Of a DNA stretch of 51,744 nt, positions 26,573 through 34,017 are shown piece after piece (positions within the stretch are counted from its first letter, which is position 1; every line of letters starts with the position of its first letter). Origin of the DNA: Gammaproteobacteria bacterium (lineage in GTDB: Bacteria > Pseudomonadota > Gammaproteobacteria > Pseudomonadales > Azotimanducaceae). The DNA lies in NCBI GenBank assembly GCA_026709225.1, contig JAPOTJ010000001.1, positions 44,526 to 96,269 on the forward strand, in the 5' to 3' direction. Below the pieces are notes generated by a model that saw only the letters and a program-made list of their open reading frames with translations, did no database searches and had not been told where the DNA came from. The position numbers and the translations under genes are program-made.

Positions 26573-26868
26573 TGTTGGGAACGTCGAATACGAAGCGGCG
26601 GCGGGTCTGAAAGCAACGCGGTGTCTCGTTCAAGGTCATACATGAACGATTGGAGTGGTTTCAGATGGCCAAGTGCGGCACACACGCTTGCAAACACAGC
26701 AAGACTGACACCAGGGTCGCCAGCTTCAACACGTTGCAGTGTTGACCGAGAGATTTGCAATGCCGCCGCGAGGTCGGATTGTCGAATCCGACGTCTTCGT
26801 CTTGCGATTGAAATGTCGTCGCCAAGTTCGACCAACGCATGTCGGACACGGGGTTGTATATAATGCAT
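26569..26868 (-). CDS. hipB: HipB-like antitoxin, HTH DNA-binding protein
   Basis: The 99-residue protein has an XRE-type helix-turn-helix (IRQSDLAAALQISRSTLQRVEAGDPGVS, residues about 28-55). Antitoxins of this family bind HipA and repress their own promoter. The proline- and arginine-rich C-terminal tail (PPPLRIRRSQQ) is shorter than the E. coli HipB tail. The promoter has a TATAAT at 26898-26903 (read on the minus strand), bracketed by nine-base inverted repeats, which is consistent with self-repression. Confidence 0.82.
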   Translation of the reverse strand: MHYIQPRVRHALVELGDDISIARRRRRIRQSDLAAALQISRSTLQRVEAGDPGVSLAVFASVCAALGHLKPLQSFMYDLERDTALLSDPPPLRIRRSQQ

Positions 26869-26888
26869 AACTATCGTTAAAGATTCAT

Positions 26889-26935
26889 ATACAACGCATT
26901 ATACGGTATTACGCCTGAGATAGAAGGCGTTGTAT
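26889..26935 (-). promoter_or_regulatory. hipBA promoter with flanking operator-like inverted repeats
   Basis: Read on the minus strand, TATAAT (26898-26903) sits 30 bases before the hipB ATG. Nine-base arms ATACAACGC and GCGTTGTAT (26927-26935 and 26889-26897) flank the promoter. HipB is known to bind inverted repeats around its promoter, so these arms are good operator candidates. The -35 hexamer is weak, which suits an autoregulated promoter. Confidence 0.55.
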
Positions 26936-27060
26936 GCACACAGACAACGCAGACGTCAACGCTGCATTGAACATATTGGCATCGGGGATTGCGTGGAGGT
27001 AGCGACGTTAGTCCGCCTGTGAAGCGTCAAGCGGTAGCGCAACGAAGCCGGTCACTATGA
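26925..27060 (+). pseudogene. Frameshifted C-terminal remnant of a TnpB (IS605-type) protein
   Basis: Translation gives CMHTDNADVNAALNILASG, which matches the end of TnpB/OrfB, where the last zinc-site cysteine is followed by D-x-N-A-A-x-N-I-L. After a one-base frameshift the sequence continues GGSDVSPPVKRQAVAQ and stops at 27058-27060. Two bases later the right inverted repeat begins. The rest of TnpB is gone and hipB's promoter overlaps the beginning of the remnant. Confidence 0.7.
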
Positions 27061-27062
27061 CG

Positions 27063-27086
27063 TGTCAACTTTCGTATATAAGTCCC
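27063..27086. repeat. Right 24-bp inverted repeat of hipBA cassette
   Basis: This is the exact reverse complement of 25283-25306 and ends in TATATAAGTCCC. A similar TACGTAAGTCCC follows the other TnpB-like tail at 17951-17962, which suggests that this sequence is the right end of an IS605-type element. It lies five bases before the mltG stop codon. Confidence 0.9.
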
Positions 27087-27091
27087 GTCAC

Positions 27092-28123
27092 TTAGCGTCG
27101 CTTCACAAACTCACGCACAGCGCGATTGTGCTCGGTGAGGCTTGTGCTAAATTCGCTGCTGCCGTCGCCGCGAGCCACGAAGTATTTCCACGGCCCGTTC
27201 CTAGGCTTCGCTGCGGCATAGAGGGAATGACGGCTGACAAGGGCAATAGGTGACGGCGGCAGGCCGTGGCGTGTGTAGGTATTGTAGGGCGTGTCTTCGC
27301 GCAGGTGTATGCGCAAGAGATCCCCAGCAAATGCGTCGCCGAGGCCATAAATCACCGTCGGGTCGGCTTGCAGCCTCATGCCGGCCTCAAGTCGATTGGC
27401 AAACACGCGGCTGATGCGAAACGAGTCGCTCGGGGTCCCTGATTCTTTCTCGATGATTGATGCCAAGATAAGAAGTTCGTAGGGCGTTTTCAATGGTAGT
27501 TCCGGGTCCCGCGTATCCCAAGCAAGAGTAAGTTCAGATTCAAGTGCCCCAGCCGCACGGCGCAATAGGTCTTCGCCCCGCTCATAACTCGTGTATACAT
27601 AGGTATCTGGCAATACCGAGCCTTCACCGTGCGCCCAAGGCAGGCCGAGCCAAGTGCCGAGCGATTCAATGGATGGAAGCTGTTCGTCAAGCGCAAGCCT
27701 TGAATTGCGCGAAAGATGTGCCATCACATCCTCCATGCGCCATCCTTCGATCAGCGTCAGCCGATAGGTCGCGACATCGCCATCACGCAGGCGCTGCAGC
27801 AGATCTCGGACAGTATCGCCGCGCTTCACGAAATACTCACCGGCAAGAATGTGCTGCTCGCCAAGAGAAGTACGTGCGTAGGCATTGAATTTCCACCCTG
27901 AATCAATCAATCCGGACGCTTCGAGATCTGCTGCAAGCTCGTTCAAGCCTTGACCCGAAGGCACAATCAAGAGGTGCTTGTCGCCTTTGATGTTGATGGG
28001 TTCGAAACGAACTTCGGAAATGACATAGACCAGCAGCGCAAGTATCAAGCCGCCCACCAACACCGCCACGGATACGCCCCATTGCAGGGCCTTGAATGAG
28101 CGCGCCGGCAGAGTGTCAGACAC
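27092..28123 (-). CDS. mltG: Endolytic peptidoglycan transglycosylase MltG
   Basis: MltG cuts nascent glycan strands and sets their length. The protein is a single-pass inner-membrane type with a helix near residues 13-35 (VSVAVLVGGLILALLVYVI), a LysM-like region, and the catalytic motif LASIIEKESG with its glutamate. I chose the GTG at 28123, which overlaps the fabF stop and gives 343 residues. Longer frames from upstream ATGs read through fabF. In most gammaproteobacteria mltG leads directly to tmk; here hipBA separates them. Confidence 0.9.
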   Translation of the reverse strand: MSDTLPARSFKALQWGVSVAVLVGGLILALLVYVISEVRFEPINIKGDKHLLIVPSGQGLNELAADLEASGLIDSGWKFNAYARTSLGEQHILAGEYFVKRGDTVRDLLQRLRDGDVATYRLTLIEGWRMEDVMAHLSRNSRLALDEQLPSIESLGTWLGLPWAHGEGSVLPDTYVYTSYERGEDLLRRAAGALESELTLAWDTRDPELPLKTPYELLILASIIEKESGTPSDSFRISRVFANRLEAGMRLQADPTVIYGLGDAFAGDLLRIHLREDTPYNTYTRHGLPPSPIALVSRHSLYAAAKPRNGPWKYFVARGDGSSEFSTSLTEHNRAVREFVKRR

Positions 28124-29351
28124 GTCCGAGGATAAGGGTGCCGTTGGTGCCGCCGAAGCCGAAGGAGTTGGTGAGCGCGCAGTCGATGCGCATCTGGCGC
28201 GACTCATGCGGCACGTAGTCGAGGTCGCAGCCGTCGTCAGGCTGGTGCAGATTAATCGTTGGCGGCGCGACATGATCGCGAATAGCGAGCAGCGTGATGA
28301 TGGCTTCGACGGCCCCTGATGCGCCGAGCAGGTGACCAATCATGGATTTAGTCGAACTCACGGGAATGCGCGTGCCTTCCCCGAAGACAGCCTTGATGGC
28401 ATCGGTTTCTGCGACATCACCCAAAGGCGTCGATGTGCCATGTGCATTGATGTACTGAATCTCATCGGGCGCGATGCCTGCATCGTCAAGCGCGTTCTTC
28501 ATGGCAGCCGCCGCGCCCTTGCCACCTTCCTGCGGCTGCGTGACGTGAAAGGCGTCTGCGCTCATGCCAAAACCTTTGATTTCGCCGTAAATGTGAGCAT
28601 TGCGCGCCTTCGCGTGCTCCAATTCTTCAAGCACCATCACACCAGCGCCATCGCCGAGCACAAATCCATCGCGATCAACATCCCAAGGCCTCGATGCACC
28701 CTCCGGATCGTCGTTTCGCATCGAGAGTGCCTTCATCGAGGCGAAGCCAGCAAGGGTCAATTCGGAGATCGACGCCTCGCTACCGCCAGCGACCATGACA
28801 TCGGCTTCGCCGTACTGCACCATGCGCGCAGCCAGGCCGATGCTGTGCGCTCCGGTTGTGCAGGCTGTCGCAAGCGCGATATTCGGCCCTGCAAAGCCAT
28901 GGCTAATGGACACGTTGCCCGATACCATGTTAATGATGCTAGACGGAACGAAGAACGGGGATACTCTGCGAGGCCCTTTCTCCCCAAGGAGAATGGCGTT
29001 TTGCGTGATGGTGCCGATACCGCCGATACCGGAACCGAGTGCAACGCCGATGCGTGCAGGATCGATCCCGTCAGTTGAAATACCGGCGTCGGAAATGGCC
29101 TGGTCAGCTGCTACGCAACCATACTGGACAAATGAATCAAGACGCCTGGCTTCCTTGGCATCCATGTGCTCGGCCACATCGAATCCTTTGACCATCGCAG
29201 CGAAGTTGACGCGGTGCGCACTTGCATCAAACGCAGTAATGGGCGCGGCACCGCTCTTGCCGGCAACAATCGCCGCCCATCCCTCGCCAATGGTGTTGCC
29301 GACCGGGCACAAAAGGCCAAGTCCGGTGATGACTACGCGTCGTCCCTGCAC
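28116..29351 (-). CDS. fabF: Beta-ketoacyl-ACP synthase II
   Basis: FabF elongates fatty acids by condensing acyl chains with malonyl-ACP. The 411-residue enzyme has the catalytic cysteine Cys164 in ATACTTGAHS and the two histidines His304 (NAHGTSTPL) and His340 (SMIGHLLGASG), with Lys335 nearby. The start is GTG. It lies 49 bases after acpP, the usual arrangement, and its stop overlaps the mltG start. Confidence 0.97.
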   Translation of the reverse strand: MQGRRVVITGLGLLCPVGNTIGEGWAAIVAGKSGAAPITAFDASAHRVNFAAMVKGFDVAEHMDAKEARRLDSFVQYGCVAADQAISDAGISTDGIDPARIGVALGSGIGGIGTITQNAILLGEKGPRRVSPFFVPSSIINMVSGNVSISHGFAGPNIALATACTTGAHSIGLAARMVQYGEADVMVAGGSEASISELTLAGFASMKALSMRNDDPEGASRPWDVDRDGFVLGDGAGVMVLEELEHAKARNAHIYGEIKGFGMSADAFHVTQPQEGGKGAAAAMKNALDDAGIAPDEIQYINAHGTSTPLGDVAETDAIKAVFGEGTRIPVSSTKSMIGHLLGASGAVEAIITLLAIRDHVAPPTINLHQPDDGCDLDYVPHESRQMRIDCALTNSFGFGGTNGTLILGRV

Positions 29352-29400
29352 GTTCTTCCGGCCGGTGTTGGTTTGCCAGCTTCAGCCCTGTTGTGAAGCT

Positions 29401-29640
29401 TCAGTCGTCGACGGACTTCAGCACGTAGTCGATTGCCTCTTGCACGGTTGTAATATTCTCGGCATCCTCGTCGGGAATTTCGGTTTCGAATTCCTCTTCG
29501 AGCGCCATCACCAACTCGACGGTATCGAGCGAATCTGCACCCAAATCATCGACAAATGACGCCTCAGGCGTCACTTCTGATTCGTTTACACCTAGTTGTT
29601 CAACGATGAGTTTCTTGACTCGCTCTTCGACACTGCTCAT
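29401..29640 (-). CDS. acpP: Acyl carrier protein
   Basis: AcpP carries growing acyl chains on a 4'-phosphopantetheine arm attached to Ser37 in the DSL motif ([19 protein letters not shown]). The 79-residue, strongly acidic protein is the standard length. It is the first gene of the fabF-mltG-tmk-holB run and supplies FabF and PlsB in this window. Confidence 0.98.
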   Translation of the reverse strand: MSSVEERVKKLIVEQLGVNESEVTPEASFVDDLGADSLDTVELVMALEEEFETEIPDEDAENITTVQEAIDYVLKSVDD

Positions 29641-29796
29641 GAAGTTTCCTCAGGGCGGATGCGCTTGCCTTGCCTGCACGACTCATCAATACAGATGCGT
29701 GATCGCATCCATCGCCTGTTTGCCGTGCACGCTTGGCGCTTGCGCGAAGCCGGAATTGTAGTGCTTCGGCAAGTTGGTTTCAACCAGAGAGCACGT

Positions 29797-30009
29797 CTAG
29801 AGACGCTCGATCTCGTCCTTCAGACGCGACTTTTCATCGGTCACAATCGACTCGAGCGTCGCGACACGCTGCATCAGCGCGTCGATGTCATCATCGCGCG
29901 CGCAGGCTTGGTCAGTCGGCTTGCGGCGCCGCTGCTTGAGCCAAGCTTGATACGCCGAAAGCCCAAGGCTGGCAAGAACAATGATGGTAAGAAATGTCCA
30001 TAAATCCAT
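29797..30009 (-). CDS. Small membrane protein of the Psp cluster, PspB-like end
   Basis: This 70-residue protein has an N-terminal membrane helix (LWTFLTIIVLASLGLSAY), a basic linker, and a C-terminal coiled coil ending LESIVTDEKSRLKDEIERL. Coils of this type (IVTD followed by charged residues) occur in PspB and PspC ends. It lies 66 bases after pspC on the same strand. I infer a phage-shock accessory role, perhaps analogous to PspD or a second PspB. The exact name is not certain. Confidence 0.6.
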   Translation of the reverse strand: MDLWTFLTIIVLASLGLSAYQAWLKQRRRKPTDQACARDDDIDALMQRVATLESIVTDEKSRLKDEIERL

Positions 30010-30075
30010 GATGTATCTCTATTCTCTTCATGAACGGATGAGCCCGAAGCAATCTTCAAAGGTGCGCACCAACCA

Positions 30076-30516
30076 TCAAAGCTTGTTGAATTCCCGACGT
30101 GCACGGAAGTTCGGGTCGGTCACTGTTTGCTCAAGTTTCTGAATCCGACGATCAATCTCTTGAAACGCCTTCGAGAGTGTTCGCAGACTGATTCGACCAG
30201 CATAGCGCCCGCCGAACTCCGGCGCCACCGGGTCGTGGCTCGAGACGTCCGGTCGCCGCGCGCGCTCCTGCCTGTGCGCTTCGTCCGAGCGTGGCAAGAC
30301 AATCCACGCGATGATGTAGGCGATCAGGACGACTTGCGCGAAGAATAGTCCCGCCACCACCGTGGCGACACGCACCACCCAGGTTTCGACGCCCCAGTAG
30401 CCGGCGAGTCCTGCGCAGACGCCTGCGATCTTTTTTCGCTCCATATCGCGCGCAAGACGCGGCCTATTGAAGGATTCCCATCCTCTATCACGATTGTTTT
30501 CATGATTGTTGTTCAC
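30076..30516 (-). CDS. pspC: Phage shock protein C
   Basis: PspC senses inner-membrane stress with PspB and releases PspF from PspA. The 146-residue protein has the PspC domain (KKIAGVCAGLAGYWGVETWVVR), a membrane helix (FFAQVVLIAYIIAWIVLP), and a C-terminal helix with RIQKLEQTVTD. The gene follows pspB by three bases and shares the psp transcript driven from 31515-31530. Confidence 0.92.
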   Translation of the reverse strand: MNNNHENNRDRGWESFNRPRLARDMERKKIAGVCAGLAGYWGVETWVVRVATVVAGLFFAQVVLIAYIIAWIVLPRSDEAHRQERARRPDVSSHDPVAPEFGGRYAGRISLRTLSKAFQEIDRRIQKLEQTVTDPNFRARREFNKL

Positions 30517-30519
30517 TAC

Positions 30520-30765
30520 TTAGTCCCTCCAGTTTGGAACGGACTCGTCAAGGATTGCTTCGAGCACTTCTATCCGCTCGGCAAAGCGCTCGGCCTTGTC
30601 AGCAAGCGCCTCAAGTTCGTAGCGCTCGTCGGCATTGAGCTCGGAAGCGGCGTGGCGCCGACTGCGGTAATGCAAGATCAGCCACAGCGGCAGCACGATC
30701 GAAACAAACACCAAGGTTGGCACAAAGGCAAGTACGGTTAAAGACATAGCTGTTTCACCAATCAC
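30520..30765 (-). CDS. pspB: Phage shock protein B
   Basis: PspB is a short membrane protein that partners PspC. The 81-residue protein has one N-terminal helix (LTVLAFVPTLVFVSIVLPLWLIL), a basic stretch, and a coiled coil ending in VLEAILDESVPNWRD, which matches the conserved PspB C-terminus. An internal ATG at residue 7 is an alternative start that would leave a standard-length PspB. Confidence 0.9.
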   Translation of the reverse strand: MIGETAMSLTVLAFVPTLVFVSIVLPLWLILHYRSRRHAASELNADERYELEALADKAERFAERIEVLEAILDESVPNWRD

Positions 30766-30799
30766 TTATCAGACAGTTATGAGACCTACCGACTCGAAC

Positions 30800-31477
30800 C
30801 TAAGCGTTCTTGTCGGATGTTGATTGTGCGCGACGCGACTTCAATTCCGCAAGTTCTTCAGAGAGTTCTTCGTCCACTTCGAGCTCATCGATCTGCTCAG
30901 AGAGCGTGCGCTGCGCAAGGTCGTAGGCGTTCACTTCACCTTCGAGATCGTCGAGCTTGCGCTCATACTGCTCAAAGCGCTCAAGCGCATCGTTGACGTT
31001 GTTGTCGCCCAACCGGCGCCGAATGCCAATCTGCGTGCGCGCGGTCTTAGCGCGAATACTGATCGATTTCTGCCGTGCCTTTGCGTCTTTGAGCTTGGCC
31101 TGCAAGCCTTGCGTGTCAGAGGAGAGCTTGTCGAGCGTCTCGGCAAGTACGGTGAGTTCAGCACCAAGCTGCTCGGCTTTTTCATTTGCGCGCCGCTTTT
31201 CGAGCAGCGCAGCCTTTGCCAAGTCATCACGACCCTTGTCAACCGCCACCTGCGCCTTGCGTTCCCAGTCCGACACCTCGGACTCTGCGTGGCGCTTGTG
31301 GCGTTCGACCTGTTTTTGCTCGGCGATGGCGCGCGCCGTGGTGGTGCGCACTTCGACGAGCGTGTCCTCCATCTCCTGAATGATCAGCCTGACCATTTTT
31401 TCAGGATCTTCGGCGCGGTCTAGAATCGAATTCAAGTTGGAATTCACAATATCCGTGATGCGAGAGAAGACGCCCAT
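30800..31477 (-). CDS. pspA: Phage shock protein A (IM30/ESCRT-III-like)
   Basis: PspA binds damaged inner membrane and, when idle, inhibits PspF. The 225-residue protein starts MGVFSRITDIVNSNLNSILD and is a long coiled coil (EDPEKMVRLIIQEMEDTL onward), as in all PspA/Vipp1 proteins. A GGGAG ribosome site lies just ahead of the ATG and a sigma-54 promoter about 40 bases upstream. Confidence 0.97.
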   Translation of the reverse strand: MGVFSRITDIVNSNLNSILDRAEDPEKMVRLIIQEMEDTLVEVRTTTARAIAEQKQVERHKRHAESEVSDWERKAQVAVDKGRDDLAKAALLEKRRANEKAEQLGAELTVLAETLDKLSSDTQGLQAKLKDAKARQKSISIRAKTARTQIGIRRRLGDNNVNDALERFEQYERKLDDLEGEVNAYDLAQRTLSEQIDELEVDEELSEELAELKSRRAQSTSDKNA

Positions 31478-31514
31478 GAGGGACTCCCATTTGAAAAGTG
31501 ACGCTCAAGACATG

Positions 31515-31530
31515 ACAAATACCGTGCCAA
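31515..31530 (-). promoter_or_regulatory. Sigma-54 promoter of the psp operon
   Basis: The minus strand reads TTGGCACGGTATTTGT, matching the -24/-12 consensus TGGCAC-N5-TTGC except that the last C is T. It lies about 40 bases ahead of pspA and faces it. PspF, encoded divergently, is the sigma-54 activator expected to act here, probably from a site in 31545-31640. The AT-rich stretch there could hold an IHF site; I did not resolve one. Confidence 0.75.
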
Positions 31531-31653
31531 GTTCGGCGAGGACGCTCTAAAAATTTGGAATGTATGAAAAAATATCGCTCTCTACGCAACAAACTCCAAC
31601 ACCACGAACAATATTATTCGGCATTATTCCCCATTTATTGGCATACTTGACCA

Positions 31654-32664
31654 ATGGTAAGAGAGTCAGAGCAATGCTTGGGCGCATCTCGCGCCTTCTT
31701 GAATGTCCTCGAGCAGGTCTCGCAGGTCGCACCGCTCGACCGGCCCGTGCTGATTGTTGGCGAGCGCGGCGCCGGCAAGGAATTGATCGCCGAGCGGCTG
31801 CACTTTCTCTCCGAGCGATGGGACGCGCCGTATCTCAAGGTGAACTGTGCGGCTTTGAGCGAATCCCTCCTCGAATCAGAACTCTTTGGCCATGAGGCTG
31901 GCGCGTTTACTGGCGCGACGAGAACACACAAGGGACGATTCGAACGCGCCGACCAAGGCACGCTGTTCTTGGACGAGCTCGCATCGACCTCGGGGGCGGT
32001 GCAAGAAAAGGTTTTGCGCATCATCGAATACGGCGAATTCGAACGTTTGGGCGGCGACGCCACGCGCAAAGTGAATGTCCGCCTTATTGCCGCAGCCAAC
32101 GAGGACTTGCCGGACCTTGCGAGGCGCAGGCAGTTTCGCGCGGACTTGCTTGACAGGCTCGCATTCGATGTCATCACCCTGCCGCCCTTAAGGGAGCGCG
32201 AAGACGACGTGCTGCTACTTGCCGAGCATTTCGCCCTCAACATGTCGGTCGAGCTTGGGCGCGAGCTTTTTCCGGGATTCACTCAGGAGGCCGTTCAATC
32301 CTTGCTTGATTATCAATGGCCCGGCAATGTGCGCGAGCTCAAGAACCTTGTCGAGCGCGCCGTGTACCGCGCCGATCCGAAACGCCCGATTTCAAAGCTC
32401 GTGTTCGATCCGTTCGACTCCCCCTACCGGCCTGTGGGCGAGGTTTCAAGCACCGACGATGCGCGATTGTCATTTCCGATGGATTTGCGAATCCATATGG
32501 AGAAGGAAGAGCGGCAGATCATCGAAAAGGCACTCGACAAGGCACGTTTCAATCAACGCCAAGCCGCAGAGCTTCTCGGACTGAGCTACGATCAGCTGCG
32601 CGGATTGCTGAAGAAGTACCAGCTTTCGAGGCGCAGAAAAGGCGACGAGCACGGCGCCGCTTGA
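31654..32664 (+). CDS. pspF: PspF, sigma-54-dependent activator of the psp operon
   Basis: PspF is an AAA+ enhancer-binding protein without a receiver domain. Walker A GERGAGKE is at 36-43, the GAFTGA loop that contacts sigma-54 at 83-88, and Walker B GTLFLDEL at 102-109. The C-terminus has a Fis-type helix-turn-helix (NQRQAAELLGLSYDQLRGLL). The whole 336-residue sequence closely follows the E. coli protein pattern. It is divergent from pspA and shares the 177-base control region. Confidence 0.95.
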   Translation: MVRESEQCLGASRAFLNVLEQVSQVAPLDRPVLIVGERGAGKELIAERLHFLSERWDAPYLKVNCAALSESLLESELFGHEAGAFTGATRTHKGRFERADQGTLFLDELASTSGAVQEKVLRIIEYGEFERLGGDATRKVNVRLIAAANEDLPDLARRRQFRADLLDRLAFDVITLPPLREREDDVLLLAEHFALNMSVELGRELFPGFTQEAVQSLLDYQWPGNVRELKNLVERAVYRADPKRPISKLVFDPFDSPYRPVGEVSSTDDARLSFPMDLRIHMEKEERQIIEKALDKARFNQRQAAELLGLSYDQLRGLLKKYQLSRRRKGDEHGAA

Positions 32665-32679
32665 GGTAACATGCGTATC

Positions 32680-32793
32680 GGCGACCGGAACTGGTCCTCT
32701 CGCAACGATGTGCTGTCAACCCCGTCAGGCCCGGAAGGGAGCAGCGGTAGCAGATTTTATCGGGTGCCGGGATACGGCGGGTTCCGTGTCGCC
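32680..32793 (+). ncRNA. ffs: SRP RNA (4.5S type)
   Basis: The tip and core motif GTCAGGCCCGGAAGGGAGCA (starting near 32729) is the conserved SRP Alu-less domain IV. The symmetric loop partner GCAG...GGTGCCGGGATA follows, and the outer arms GGCGACCGGAAC and GTTCCGTGTCGCC pair to close a single long hairpin of about 114 bases. It binds Ffh and directs membrane-protein targeting. The end positions come from pairing arms and could shift by a few bases. Confidence 0.93.
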
Positions 32794-32803
32794 ACTTGCT
32801 TTG

Positions 32804-33709
32804 ATGCTGTCTACTCTGTTCATTGCCGCGCTATCGCCCATAGACGCGTCTGGACAATCGATGTCGAACGTCTCCCTTGGCGTCTCAATAGGCGCCAGCA
32901 TAGCTCCCGACATGCGTATCCAAAGCCGCAGCAACGACCGCGCGAGCATCTGCGACGAATACATCAACCCGCGTGCGCTCGCCATCCCTGATTGCGTGAC
33001 GGCAAATCGCGGCGCCGGAGATGGCTGGCTGGCACCTTTTGATGATGGCATCGGCATCTCTATCGATCTCGAAGCCCGCTACGCCTTTCGCGAAGACCTT
33101 GGCGTGAGCCTGGTCTATGCCTTCGACTCGATCGATTTTGATGAAACGGTCTCTTCAACCGATGCGAGCGGCGCGGATTTCGACAAAATCAGCAACGAAC
33201 TCGCCGTCGGTGAGGAATCCTTGGGGACCAGCAATGCGCACTCGTTGTTTTTGACCGGGTACAAACGCTGGCCTAACCGCACCGCTTGGACGCCCTATGC
33301 CGGGCTAGGCGTCGGCCTGTCGTGGCAACGCATGGATTTTTCATGGAACTGGGCGCGCAGCGCTGACCCTTCCGATATCGCGACCGGCCTCGGAGAACCC
33401 AACGAAGCAGAGATTCGCCGCAACCTCGCGGGCACCGTCAGCAGCGGCCGCGCGGCCATCAAAGACCGGATGACCGCCTATGTTGCGTATGCGGGCATCG
33501 AGCGTGAGTTCAGGGAGCACCTCAATGTGGGCGTCAAGGTGCAATGGAGAACAACCGAATCGTTCGACTCTGGCGAATACGGTGCTGACATTCTGCGCAG
33601 CCATGCACCCAACCTGCGACGAGACGGTAGCGAACCCGTCAGCACATGGTCCAAAGCCCACGATACCGACCGATTGTCAGTCATGCTGACGCTACGCTAC
33701 GAACTCTAG
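32804..33709 (+). CDS. Outer-membrane beta-barrel protein, OmpA/OmpW-like beta barrel type
   Basis: The 301-residue protein has an N-terminal hydrophobic signal (MLSTLFIAALSPIDASGQS), and alternating aromatic strands later, such as WTPYAGLGVGLSWQRMDFSW and LSVMLTLRYEL at the end, a typical closing strand. The early region has SLGVSIGASIAPDMR. No porin family is clear. The ATG at 32804 gives a short, uncharged signal; a GTG at 32786 gives a better one but would overlap the SRP RNA by a few bases. A frame opening at 32708 runs through the SRP RNA and is not real at its start. Confidence 0.65.
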   Translation: MLSTLFIAALSPIDASGQSMSNVSLGVSIGASIAPDMRIQSRSNDRASICDEYINPRALAIPDCVTANRGAGDGWLAPFDDGIGISIDLEARYAFREDLGVSLVYAFDSIDFDETVSSTDASGADFDKISNELAVGEESLGTSNAHSLFLTGYKRWPNRTAWTPYAGLGVGLSWQRMDFSWNWARSADPSDIATGLGEPNEAEIRRNLAGTVSSGRAAIKDRMTAYVAYAGIEREFREHLNVGVKVQWRTTESFDSGEYGADILRSHAPNLRRDGSEPVSTWSKAHDTDRLSVMLTLRYEL

Positions 33710-33772
33710 GCGCAACAGGTCGCTGCCCGAAAACCGGCGCACCTGCTCTGAACATCAAGTATCATTTTCATC

Positions 33773-33792
33773 TTAGTGCTGATGGAGCACTA
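33773..33792. repeat. Solo MITE end beside tRNA-Ser
   Basis: TTAGTGCTGATGGAGCACTA resembles the right end of the MITE at 23738-23756 (TTAGTTTGATGGAGCACTA) with one added base and one change. It is also an imperfect hairpin. It ends four bases before the tRNA-Ser gene, so it may be a decayed insertion next to a tRNA. Confidence 0.55.
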
Positions 33793-33796
33793 GTAC

Positions 33797-33888
<92 letters not shown>

Positions 33889-34017
33889 GTGCAATTTTTT
33901 AGAGTTATGAATAGTCTATATTCCCCCGTTGGATTGTTGGCAGTACGTAGTATCAACAGCCATTGAAGCCCTTTGTATGGTGTCCGCCTATTGTCCGAAA
34001 CACGGGTCGGTCACGGG

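Noticed and set aside
31545..31653. Specific PspF and IHF binding sites
   Set aside because: The region is AT-rich and suitable, but no site matched a consensus well enough to place.
33890..33901. T-run after tRNA-Ser as an intrinsic terminator
   Set aside because: The T-run has no separate hairpin before it, so processing of the tRNA could end the transcript in other ways.
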